From assembly GCA_050305405.1 (NCBI GenBank), contig JBNLFG010000011.1, forward strand, positions 1-64,000: a stretch of DNA of 64,000 nt. The letters run 5' to 3'. Each line of letters starts with the position of its first letter. The first letter of the stretch is position 1. This stretch comes from Desulfolinea sp050305405 (GTDB lineage: Bacteria; Chloroflexota; Anaerolineae; Anaerolineales; Villigracilaceae). Position numbers and translations under genes: made by a program. Below are positions 7,770 through 15,376 of this stretch, piece after piece. The notes beneath the pieces were generated by a model that was not told the DNA's origin, ran no database searches, and saw only the letters and a list, made by a program, of their open reading frames with translations.

Positions 7770-9344
7770 GTGTCCAACTTTAAACTAACCTATGCTACCA
7801 TGTTCGACCCACCCGCTGAACTGCATACGCGCTTCGACGAGGCGATTGTGACATTGAAACAAAAACTCGGGCAAGAATATGGCATGCATATTAATGGCAA
7901 GGATGTCTTTGCCAATGAAAAATTCAGTGACTACTCACCCATCGACACCGAGATGAAGCTGGCAGTGATGCAAAAAGGCGATGCAAGCCATGCGCAAGCA
8001 GCGATTGATGCTGCGCGCAAGGCATCCCCGACTTGGGCACGCACGCCGTGGCAAGAACGCAACAAGCTCGTACGCAAAGCCGCTGACCTGATCGACGAGC
8101 GGATTTTCGAGCTGGGAGCAGCCATGTCACTCGAGGTTGGCAAGAATCGCATGGAAGCGCTCGGCGATGTAGCCGAAACCGCCGACCTGATGCGCTACGC
8201 CTGCGACCAGATGGAAGAAAACAATGGTTTCGTGCGCGAAATGGGCAAGGATCCGCTCGTCGGCTACGAGGCACGCAACGTCTCTGTGTTGCGCCCCTAT
8301 GGCGTCTGGCTGGTTATCAGCCCATTTAACTTTCCCTTTGCATTGACAGGTGGACCAACGGGAGCGGCACTAACGGCGGGCAATACTGTCATCATCAAAC
8401 CTGCTACCGACACCCCGTGGATCGTGCGTCTGCTCGTGGATACTTTTGTGGATGCCGGATTTCCAGCGGGCGTGGTCAACTTTGTGACGGGGCCAGGACG
8501 CACCCTGGGACAGGCGCTGGTTGACAGCCCGAAGATCGACGGAGTGACCTTTACTGGGTCGCTGCCAGTTGGAATGAAAATCCATCGCGCCTTTAGCAGT
8601 GGAAAGTATGTCCGCCCGACCATCCTTGAATTGGGCGGCAAAAACCCGGCCATCGTCTCGCGAAATGCTGACCTTAACCGTGCAGCAATAGGCATTGTCC
8701 GCTCGGCATTTGGCTTGCAGGGGCAGAAATGTTCAGCCGCTTCACGCGTCATTGTCGAAGCACCAGTTTACGATGATCTGGTTGGCCGCCTGAAAGAGTT
8801 GACCGAAAATCTCGTCATCGGCGATCCGACGAAGAAAGAAACCTATCTGGGACCAGTGGTTAACGAATCCGCTTATCGGGATTTCCAGAACTTTAACGAG
8901 GAAATATCCGGGACAGGCGCCAAGTTCATTACTGGCGGGCACGTCAAAACCGGGGGCGATTTCGCAAAAGGCTATTTCTGCGAGCCAACACTGGTCGCAG
9001 ACCTCCCTCTCTCGCATCGTCTCTGGCAGGAGGAGATGTTCCTCCCCATCACAACCATCGCAAAAGTGGATGATCTTGATACCGCCATGGAGATCGCCAA
9101 TAACGTCGACTACGGCCTTACAGCGGGCTTCTATGGCAGCGACGAGGAAGTCAGTTGGTTCTTCGACAAGATTGAAGCTGGTGTGGTTTACGCCAATCGT
9201 CCACAAGGAGCTACGACAGGTGCCTGGCCCGGATTTCAACCCTTCGGCGGCTGGAAAGGCTCCGGTTCGAGCGGCAAGAACGCAGGCGGGCACTATTACG
9301 TCCAGCTTTACATGCATGAGCAAATTCAAACACTAATCAAATAA
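7770..9344 (+). CDS. Aldehyde dehydrogenase, 1-pyrroline-5-carboxylate dehydrogenase-like
   Basis: A 524-residue NAD(P)-dependent aldehyde dehydrogenase. Visible motifs include SPFNFPFALTGGPTGAAL, the cofactor-fold VTFTGS, the general-base Glu in LELGGKNP and the catalytic Cys in GQKCSAASR. A C-terminal FQPFGGWKGSGSSGKNAGG loop follows. Length and motif style resemble RocA/PutA-type P5C dehydrogenases, which oxidise glutamate semialdehyde to glutamate, but the substrate cannot be fixed from sequence. The start is GTG 7770 with an AGGAGG box at 7759-7764. It is followed by its own terminator, so it is probably monocistronic. Confidence 0.85.
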   Translation: MSNFKLTYATMFDPPAELHTRFDEAIVTLKQKLGQEYGMHINGKDVFANEKFSDYSPIDTEMKLAVMQKGDASHAQAAIDAARKASPTWARTPWQERNKLVRKAADLIDERIFELGAAMSLEVGKNRMEALGDVAETADLMRYACDQMEENNGFVREMGKDPLVGYEARNVSVLRPYGVWLVISPFNFPFALTGGPTGAALTAGNTVIIKPATDTPWIVRLLVDTFVDAGFPAGVVNFVTGPGRTLGQALVDSPKIDGVTFTGSLPVGMKIHRAFSSGKYVRPTILELGGKNPAIVSRNADLNRAAIGIVRSAFGLQGQKCSAASRVIVEAPVYDDLVGRLKELTENLVIGDPTKKETYLGPVVNESAYRDFQNFNEEISGTGAKFITGGHVKTGGDFAKGYFCEPTLVADLPLSHRLWQEEMFLPITTIAKVDDLDTAMEIANNVDYGLTAGFYGSDEEVSWFFDKIEAGVVYANRPQGATTGAWPGFQPFGGWKGSGSSGKNAGGHYYVQLYMHEQIQTLIK

Positions 9345-9400
9345 GCGCCCCTTTTTTTCCTTCTTGGTGTATAAAAGCCAAAACCAAGTGACTTTCGACA

Positions 9401-9441
9401 TATAACGCCCTTTTTCAAAAAGAAGGGCGTTATAATTTTTT
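9401..9441 (+). terminator. Intrinsic terminator after the aldehyde dehydrogenase
   Basis: Arms TATAACGCCCTT (9401-9412) and AAGGGCGTTATA (9423-9434) are perfectly complementary and are followed by ATTTTTT. It lies 57 bases after the dehydrogenase stop and just before the next gene. Confidence 0.8.
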
Positions 9442-9461
9442 AGACGGAAAGGACGCAGGGA

Positions 9462-10091
9462 ATGAAAAAACTACAATTATTTTGGGGCAAAAGCACACAA
9501 AACAAGGTCGTCATATCTATTATCCTTCTGATACTTTCATGTTGCATTTTGGCTGCTTGCGTCACAATCGGCATTTCTACATGGATGCTTTTATCGAACA
9601 CATCTAATCCGCCTGCATCAGTCTCATTCACGCCAGAAGAAACACTTCCTGTCCCCACGCTTACACCGCTTTCCGGCAGCCCAACAAAGGATATAAGCCA
9701 AGAACTTGCCTATTTAGATGCCCTTAAGATTTCTACAGAAAAACTTTCTGGTTTGTGGAACGAGTTTACAATTTTCACAAGCTATGCCAGTCAATATCCC
9801 GAAGCCTTGGATGACCCCGACTGGTGCGATGAATTCGAAGTCTTACTGAATGACATGGACGATGCGGCAGAAAGTCTGAAAGAATTACCACCCGCACCTG
9901 AAAAGCTCACCGAACTACACAGAATAGTGCTGGAACTTAGCACCTATACCCAAGATGTCACACGGGTTATGCGCTTATACTTAGACACACGGGACGAAAC
10001 TCTCGTCAACGAACTCAAACCTTTGCAGGAAAAACTTTTTGACCTTCAAATCCAATTAGATGCCGAAATTGAACGGTTGGAAAACAAGTAA
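9462..10091 (+). CDS. Membrane-anchored or lipoprotein-like helical protein
   Basis: A 209-residue exported protein. The N-terminal hydrophobic segment (about residues 17-45) includes LSCCILAAC, which may act as a lipobox or as a signal anchor. A Pro/Thr/Ser-rich linker follows (about 48-75), then a mostly alpha-helical acidic domain to the end. No enzymatic motif is visible and I do not recognise the family. The ATG is preceded by a GCAGGG site. The gene is bracketed by terminators on both sides, so it is probably transcribed alone. Confidence 0.65.
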   Translation: MKKLQLFWGKSTQNKVVISIILLILSCCILAACVTIGISTWMLLSNTSNPPASVSFTPEETLPVPTLTPLSGSPTKDISQELAYLDALKISTEKLSGLWNEFTIFTSYASQYPEALDDPDWCDEFEVLLNDMDDAAESLKELPPAPEKLTELHRIVLELSTYTQDVTRVMRLYLDTRDETLVNELKPLQEKLFDLQIQLDAEIERLENK

Positions 10092-10111
10092 GGAAGGCAA
10101 GGTAGAAAAAT

Positions 10112-10157
10112 GATAATAATCCCCTTCCACATCAACGGGAAGGGGTTTATTATTTAA
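10112..10157 (+). terminator. Intrinsic terminator
   Basis: ATAATCCCCTTCC and GGGAAGGGGTTTAT form a stable near-perfect hairpin around 10114-10150, and the downstream arm runs into TTTATTATTT. It separates the helical lipoprotein gene from the next gene. Confidence 0.75.
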
Positions 10158-10162
10158 GCATT

Positions 10163-10507
10163 ATGGATGACGAAAATATCATTCCCCGCATTGGCACGTT
10201 TTTTCTTGTGATCGGGTTCATCCTGATTATCATGTTTGTGGCATCCGATCTCGCCGAAACAGTCTATTACGACCTGTTCTTCATCGGCGTACTATTTGGC
10301 GCTTTCGGACTCTTTCTTCGGCGCAAACTCGCTCCCCCGCCACCCAGTGGACGCTTTGAAACATGGCGAAGCATCCGCGCTGGCAAATATAAAGATGAGC
10401 AAGCCAAGAAACGCGCCAAACAGCAGGAAGAAAGCATTGCGAAAAGACAAGCCCGCAAAGAAGCCAAGCAAGCAAAAAGATCCGCAAAAAAAGGCGGAGA
10501 CGAATAA
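10163..10507 (+). CDS. Small membrane protein with Lys/Arg-rich tail
   Basis: A 114-residue protein with two hydrophobic helices (about 10-28 and 35-52), a PPPPSGR hinge and a strongly basic, Lys/Ala/Glu-rich helical tail (about 70-114) that could form a coiled coil or bind acidic lipids or nucleic acid. Function unknown. It ends 8 bases before the CoA-transferase subunit gene and is probably its operon leader. Confidence 0.6.
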   Translation: MDDENIIPRIGTFFLVIGFILIIMFVASDLAETVYYDLFFIGVLFGAFGLFLRRKLAPPPPSGRFETWRSIRAGKYKDEQAKKRAKQQEESIAKRQARKEAKQAKRSAKKGGDE

Positions 10508-10515
10508 AGGATTCT

Positions 10516-11418
10516 ATGAGTAAATTAATTTCCCTTTCTGAAGCAATTTCAAAATATGTACAGGATGGCGACAGTCTCTACGCCGCAGGATTTACGCACC
10601 TGATCCCCTTCGCAGCGGGACACGAGATCATCCGCCAGAACAAACGCGACCTTGTGCTTGCTCGCGCTACCCCAGACTTAATCTACGACCAGATGGTCGC
10701 TGCCGGTTGTGCCCGCAAGGTCATCTTTTCGTATATGGGAAACCCCGGCGTGGGGTCATTACGCATCGTACGCGGAGCGATTGAGCGCGGTGAACTGGCT
10801 TGGGAAGAGTATTCCCACTTCGGGATGATCTCCTGCCTACAGGCGGGCGCAGCGGGGCTCCCTTTTATGCACATGAATCTCACTGCAGCGACCAGCCTTG
10901 AAGAGGCCAATCCGCGTATAAAACGAGTGATTGACCCCTATTCCGGCAAAGAATTGATCGCCGTTCCTGCGCTGAACCCGGATGTTGCCATCGTTCACGT
11001 CCAGCGTGCGGACATCAACGGCAATGCGCATCTCTGGGGCATCATCGGTGAGCAAAAAGAAGCTGCCTTCGCAGCGAAGAAGGTCATCCTGACTGCCGAA
11101 GAGATCGTCGACGAATCGGTTATTCGCTCCGACCCAAATCGCACGCTGATCCCCGGCTTTATCGTGGACGCAGTTTGTCATGTCCCCTATGCCTGCCACC
11201 CATCCTATGCGCAGGGTTACTACGATCGCGACAACGCATTTTACATGGCGTGGGATAAAGTCAGCAAAACCAAAGAGAGTGTTCAGGCTTGGTTGGATGA
11301 GTGGGTCTATGGGACGAAAGACCATGCCGAATACATGGAGAAACTCGGCGCAGAAAAACGCAAAGCGCTCGAGGTTGAAGAACAGCTTAGCGCTCCGATC
11401 AATTACGGAAAATACTAG
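10516..11418 (+). CDS. CoA-transferase subunit A (glutaconate CoA-transferase-like)
   Basis: A 300-residue CoA-transferase family I alpha subunit. The early glycine-rich segment ISKYVQDGDSLYAAGF is typical of this fold. Mid-protein sequence such as SYMGNPGVGSLRIVRGAIE and NPDVAIVHVQRADINGNA matches GctA-like subunits. The partner subunit is encoded at 12339-13112, separated by an alpha/beta hydrolase gene. The pair should move CoA between a carboxylic acid and an acyl-CoA in the cytosol; the acid is unknown. Confidence 0.8.
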   Translation: MSKLISLSEAISKYVQDGDSLYAAGFTHLIPFAAGHEIIRQNKRDLVLARATPDLIYDQMVAAGCARKVIFSYMGNPGVGSLRIVRGAIERGELAWEEYSHFGMISCLQAGAAGLPFMHMNLTAATSLEEANPRIKRVIDPYSGKELIAVPALNPDVAIVHVQRADINGNAHLWGIIGEQKEAAFAAKKVILTAEEIVDESVIRSDPNRTLIPGFIVDAVCHVPYACHPSYAQGYYDRDNAFYMAWDKVSKTKESVQAWLDEWVYGTKDHAEYMEKLGAEKRKALEVEEQLSAPINYGKY

Positions 11419-11422
11419 ATAT

Positions 11423-12253
11423 ATGAATATTCCATTCACCAGCTATAACGAAGGGAAGCCGCTGATCTTTGCACACGCGAACGGCTATCCGCCCGATTGC
11501 TACGTCCCGCTTTTTCAGCAGCTTGCGGATTATAAAATTCTTGCTATGCATCAACGCCCACTTTGGGGAAACGCTGGTCTGAAAGAACTCAAAGACTGGC
11601 GGCCACTCAGCGACGATCTAATTCGTTTTCTCGACGAACAAAAGCTCGATAAAGCCACTGCTATCGGTCACTCCGTCGGCGGGATTGCGGTCCTAAGAGC
11701 CGCAATCAATTATCCCGAACGCTTCTCGCGTATCATTCTCATTGACCCTGTGCTCTTTATGCCGACCTTTATTCGCGCGTATCGCCTCATCCACGCTCTG
11801 GGATTGGGGCCAAAAGTACATCCGCTGATTCCCGCCGCGCAACGTCGCCGCCGCATATTCGACAATCGCGAATCGATCTTCGAAAGCTATAGGCAGAAGA
11901 AGGTTTTTCGCTATTTCGACGACACCGCTCTGAAAGCCTACATCAAGGGCATCACCTGCCCGGATGGCGATGGATTCAAACTCTGCTACTCCCCTGAGTG
12001 GGAGGTACAAATTTATGTCAGCGGCGTTTGGCGGGACATGGAACTTTGGCGGGCGTTACCCAAATTAAGCGTTCCCCTGCACATCGTCCGAGGTGAGAAG
12101 ACGGATACCTTCTTCGAAAAAACAGCGCAACTTGTGAAGAAAAAACTCCCAAGTGCCAAGATCGTCACGATCCCGGAAACGACACATCTGCTACCGCTTG
12201 AAAAACCAGAAGAAGTTGCACAAACAATCAAGACCTTCTTGCGCGAAACGTAA
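11423..12253 (+). CDS. Alpha/beta-hydrolase
   Basis: A 276-residue alpha/beta-hydrolase. The oxyanion-hole region is IFAHANGYPPD, the nucleophile elbow is GHSVGG (Ser catalytic) and the late catalytic His is in ETTHLLPLEKPEE. It has a helical cap region in the middle. The ATG lies 5 bases after the stop of CoA-transferase subunit A, so it is co-transcribed. It may hydrolyse an ester or thioester in the same pathway. An earlier in-frame start would overlap the transferase gene heavily and was rejected. Confidence 0.8.
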   Translation: MNIPFTSYNEGKPLIFAHANGYPPDCYVPLFQQLADYKILAMHQRPLWGNAGLKELKDWRPLSDDLIRFLDEQKLDKATAIGHSVGGIAVLRAAINYPERFSRIILIDPVLFMPTFIRAYRLIHALGLGPKVHPLIPAAQRRRRIFDNRESIFESYRQKKVFRYFDDTALKAYIKGITCPDGDGFKLCYSPEWEVQIYVSGVWRDMELWRALPKLSVPLHIVRGEKTDTFFEKTAQLVKKKLPSAKIVTIPETTHLLPLEKPEEVAQTIKTFLRET

Positions 12254-12302
12254 AACGTGAAGCGTGAATCCTAAACCATCACGTTTTACGCTTTACGTTT
12301 CA
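12246..12302. repeat. Imperfect palindrome between hydrolase and CoA-transferase B
   Basis: AAACGTAAAACGTGAAG...TCA is answered by TCACGTTTTACGCTTTACGTTT with about ten bases between. The arms pair imperfectly. The left arm overlaps the last codons of the hydrolase. It resembles other small intergenic palindromes in this window in size and placement. Confidence 0.55.
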
Positions 12303-12338
12303 CCGCTTGAAAATCAACCGACGATAAGGATTTCCTCC

Positions 12339-13112
12339 ATGACCCAAGCTTTCTCATCCGCCGAACTGATGATCGTCAATTCCGCCCGCATGCTACGTGA
12401 CGGCGACGTGGTTTTTGTGGGCGTCGGGCAGCCGAATTTGGCCTGCAACCTTGCCAAGCGCACGCACGCGCCGAATATCACCATGATCTACGAAGCGGGC
12501 GTGATCGGCGCGGATCCGGCGCGCCTGCCACTCTCGATCGGTGACCCGACGTTGGTGAGCGGCGCGCTTTCGATCTGCTCGATGTATGATATTTTTGCGA
12601 ACTATCTGCAACGTGGCAACGTGGACGTGGGTTTTCTCGGCGGCGCACAAATCGACCGTTTTGGCAATATCAACGCGACAATCGTCGGTGACGATTATGA
12701 GCATCCCAAGGTACGTTTGCCCGGCTCTGGCGGCGCGGAATTGATCGCTGCCTGGGCAAACCGCTGCTATATTATGACGCCACACCAAAAACGCCGCTTC
12801 CCTGAAAAAGTGGATTTCATGACATCGGCTGGATTCCTGAATGGACGCGCCGAACGCGATGCCATCGGCGTTCGCGGTGGTGGTCCGCTCGCCATCATTA
12901 CCGACATCGGCTTTATGGAACCGGATGAAAATGGCGAACTGACCCTAACAGCCTTGCACCCCGGACGCACGGCGGAAGAAGCCGTCGAAAACACGGGCTG
13001 GGATTTGAAAGTCGAGACGCAGTTACGCGCTACCGAACCGCCCAGCGATGAAGAACTGCGCATTTTGTATGAGGAGCTTGACCCTGATGGGTTGTATTTG
13101 AAGAGAGCATAG
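12339..13112 (+). CDS. CoA-transferase subunit B (glutaconate CoA-transferase-like)
   Basis: A 257-residue CoA-transferase family I beta subunit. It has GDVVFVGVGQPNLACNLAKR near the start, YEAGVIGADPARLPLSIGDP, and the conserved LPGSGGAELIA region. GctB-type subunits use a Glu as the CoA-linked residue; the candidate is in IYEAG. ATG 12339 is chosen because the similarity begins there and AAGGA lies at about 12325-12330. It completes the enzyme begun by the gene at 10516. Confidence 0.8.
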   Translation: MTQAFSSAELMIVNSARMLRDGDVVFVGVGQPNLACNLAKRTHAPNITMIYEAGVIGADPARLPLSIGDPTLVSGALSICSMYDIFANYLQRGNVDVGFLGGAQIDRFGNINATIVGDDYEHPKVRLPGSGGAELIAAWANRCYIMTPHQKRRFPEKVDFMTSAGFLNGRAERDAIGVRGGGPLAIITDIGFMEPDENGELTLTALHPGRTAEEAVENTGWDLKVETQLRATEPPSDEELRILYEELDPDGLYLKRA

Positions 13113-13116
13113 AACA

Positions 13117-13662
13117 GTGAAAAAGATCGGAAAATGGATTCTTATTACAACAGGGATTTTAGTTCTCGTTTGTATTCTATCTTGCGTGCTCCCATATATA
13201 ATTCCTGTGAACCCAATCCGCATCGCAAGCTCAATGCTAAAAGTTGAACTTCCAAAAGGGACAACTCCCGTAACCAGCGATGACATGCCAGGATTACCTA
13301 TCCCTGGTGGCGCTTCCGACGGGTACACATTCCTTATTCTTCAAATCCCCCCTGAAGAAATCACAGAATTTACGGGCACATTAGAAAGATCACCTTTCTG
13401 GCAACCTTTACCGCTCCCGGCAGAAATAGCTAAACAGGAATGGCTACTTCAGCCATCATTTGACATCAAAGAAGAAATCCCAATCGCTACATCCACTGGC
13501 TATTACCTCTTTAGAGACTACCAAGACGAATACAATCAAAGAAAGGGAGAACAAATCTACGATACAGAAACACCTTTCTACGAGCGTCACAGTTTCAACT
13601 TCGTTTTCGGTCTATTTAATGACAAAGATGGAAAATTATATCTTTGGGAACTTAATACCTAA
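13117..13662 (+). CDS. Hypothetical membrane-anchored protein
   Basis: A 181-residue protein with one N-terminal hydrophobic segment (about residues 7-30) followed by an extracytoplasmic domain of mixed beta/alpha composition. No family is recognised. The start is GTG 13117, only 4 bases after the CoA-transferase stop. The base composition is AT-richer than the transferase genes, suggesting an accessory origin. Confidence 0.55.
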   Translation: MKKIGKWILITTGILVLVCILSCVLPYIIPVNPIRIASSMLKVELPKGTTPVTSDDMPGLPIPGGASDGYTFLILQIPPEEITEFTGTLERSPFWQPLPLPAEIAKQEWLLQPSFDIKEEIPIATSTGYYLFRDYQDEYNQRKGEQIYDTETPFYERHSFNFVFGLFNDKDGKLYLWELNT

Positions 13663-13724
13663 ATGCAACAACTTTGACTTCTCCGCACGCGTATATGAAG
13701 AAACTTGAAAACAAGGAGAAAATA

Positions 13725-13931
13725 ATGACTACAGAACAACCTCGTCCCGAATTACGTCGCTCACGCAGCGACCGCGTCTTCGCCGGTGTTTGTGGCGGAC
13801 TGGCAGAATTCACCGGCATCAACACCTTTTGGTTCCGTCTCGCCTTCGTTATCGCAACACTACCCGGCGGCGTTCCTGGTATTACCGCTTATCTCATTTT
13901 CTGGCTCATCGTCCCTAAAGCTAATAACTAA
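13725..13931 (+). CDS. PspC-domain protein
   Basis: A 68-residue protein consisting almost entirely of a PspC domain: LRRSRSDRVFAGVCGGLAEF, then TFWFRLAFV and the hydrophobic GITAYLIFWLIVP helix. PspC domains sit in the membrane and in some bacteria take part in phage-shock or envelope-stress responses. No other psp genes are nearby, so the role is unknown. The ATG is preceded by AAGGAG. Confidence 0.85.
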   Translation: MTTEQPRPELRRSRSDRVFAGVCGGLAEFTGINTFWFRLAFVIATLPGGVPGITAYLIFWLIVPKANN

Positions 13932-13978
13932 GCGCCCTAATAGGTTGTATATAAAATGAGCATCAAAAAGGCGGCATA

Positions 13979-14434
13979 ATGAAAGAGAAGAATTGGAAAA
14001 GTCAAGGGATAGCCATCGCAAGTATGCTCACCTTGCTGACGGTATCCTATCTTTTTGATACCTGGCTTCAAACCATCCAAAAGAAAGCTGGCACTTTCGA
14101 TCCTCAACTTATCACCCAAAGGCTCTGGGCTATCCCAGTTGCTACTTTAATCTTCGCTATACTCGCCTTGGCGCTCTATCGCATTTTGCAAAAGCAAAAT
14201 AGCCACATCACAGCCGTGCTCTTTTTCATTACGGGATCAGTCACCCTCTTCTACCCAACTATAATCGTAGCTTTTAAGCTCTCCACAAAACAGCTTCCAA
14301 TGCCCGATTATTTCAGCGACACAACATTCTACTATCTTGGCGCATGGATCGCGGCATCGGGCTGCACAGCCTTCTCAAAAAGGAACAATCATGAAACGGA
14401 ACTTCTTCCAGACGGTCTTCATCTCGCCCGATGA
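13979..14434 (+). CDS. Hypothetical four-helix membrane protein
   Basis: A 151-residue protein with hydrophobic segments at about 10-28, 48-66, 76-98 and 114-130. Unknown function. Its last 15 codons overlap the start of the CPBP protease gene at 14391 in a different frame, which suggests translational coupling or an incorrectly long C-terminus. The start is ATG 13979, preceded by GGCGGC. Confidence 0.55.
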   Translation: MKEKNWKSQGIAIASMLTLLTVSYLFDTWLQTIQKKAGTFDPQLITQRLWAIPVATLIFAILALALYRILQKQNSHITAVLFFITGSVTLFYPTIIVAFKLSTKQLPMPDYFSDTTFYYLGAWIAASGCTAFSKRNNHETELLPDGLHLAR

Positions 14435-15269
14435 GCCGCGCCTGCGCGCAGGCTGGCGCCTCTTATTCCATATACTCATCATGATCCCCATCGGGATGAT
14501 CATAGGGGCCGCGTCCAAAGTACTCTTCCCCTTCTGGCGTGGTGGTGTTCTACAAGAGCAACTCATCAGCCTTATCATCATGACCAGTTCCATCTTCATC
14601 GCCCGCCGTTGGTTCGACAAACGCCCCTTTACCAGTCTCGGTCTAAAACTCGAACCAAAAATGTGGATTGACCTACTGGCAGGCATCGGCATCACCTTTT
14701 TGCAGATGGGATTCATCTACCTCGTCATGTACGCTTTGGGATGGATCACTTTCGATGGCTTTGCCTGGGAATTTGAATCCGCCTCGTCCGTGACATCCGG
14801 CTTGGTCGGCATGTTCGTGGCTTTTGTCCTGGTCGGATGGAACGAGGAGCTACTTAGCCGTGGCTACCAGCTTCAAAACCTCGCCGACGGCATCAACCTC
14901 GTCTGGGGCGTGATTATCTCTTCTGCCGTTTTCGGCATTCTACATCTCGGCAACCCCAACGCCACCTGGCTCAGCGCCGCAGGCATCTTCCTTGCAGGTG
15001 TCTATCTCGCCTATGGCTATATCCGCACCAAACAGCTCTGGCTACCGATCGGCCTGCACATCGGCTGGAACTTCTTCGAGGGCGTTGGCTTCGGCTTTCC
15101 CGTCAGCGGCATGGATTTCTTCCGCCTGACACGCATCACCGTCGATGGTCCCGAATTGTGGACGGGCGGCGCTTTCGGCCCTGAAGCCGGATTGATCGTT
15201 GTACCAGCACTTATCTTGGGGATGATTTTAATTTACATCTACACACAAAAAGATGCATCCAGTCTCTGA
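14391..15269 (+). CDS. CPBP-family intramembrane metalloprotease
   Basis: A 292-residue polytopic membrane protein with all CPBP (Abi) motifs: WNEELLSRGYQLQNL (the EExxxR glutamates and Arg), SSAVFGILHLGNPN (first His) and LPIGLHIGWNFFEG (second His and Asn). These residues coordinate the catalytic metal in Rce1-type proteases. The substrate is unknown. ATG 14391 has AAAAAGGAA upstream. The stop codon and the last two residues lie inside a dispersed palindromic repeat that begins at 15260. Confidence 0.85.
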   Translation: MKRNFFQTVFISPDEPRLRAGWRLLFHILIMIPIGMIIGAASKVLFPFWRGGVLQEQLISLIIMTSSIFIARRWFDKRPFTSLGLKLEPKMWIDLLAGIGITFLQMGFIYLVMYALGWITFDGFAWEFESASSVTSGLVGMFVAFVLVGWNEELLSRGYQLQNLADGINLVWGVIISSAVFGILHLGNPNATWLSAAGIFLAGVYLAYGYIRTKQLWLPIGLHIGWNFFEGVGFGFPVSGMDFFRLTRITVDGPELWTGGAFGPEAGLIVVPALILGMILIYIYTQKDASSL

Positions 15270-15367
15270 GCGGAATATCGAACGAAGCGAGATATGTAGT
15301 CGAAGAGCGACTCTCATAAACACCGTCCTTCGACTACGCTCTCTGCCGGTCGCTCCGCTCAGGAACT
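15260..15367. repeat. Dispersed palindromic repeat, family 1, copy a
   Basis: The outer arms CAGTCTCTGAGCGGA and TCCGCTCAGGAACT are near-complementary. The inner arms GTCGAAGAGCGA and CCTTCGACTACGC also pair. Related copies are at 29528-29677, 43799-43908 and 52123-52223. It carries no open reading frame. It overlaps the 3' end of the CPBP gene by 10 bases. Confidence 0.8.
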
Positions 15368-15376
15368 AGCATACTT

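Noticed and set aside
7319..7783. Plus-strand open frame of 154 codons opposite the thioredoxin-like gene
   Set aside because: It has no ribosome site and a low-complexity Ala/Ser/Thr translation, and it is antisense to a gene with clear lipoprotein and thioredoxin features.
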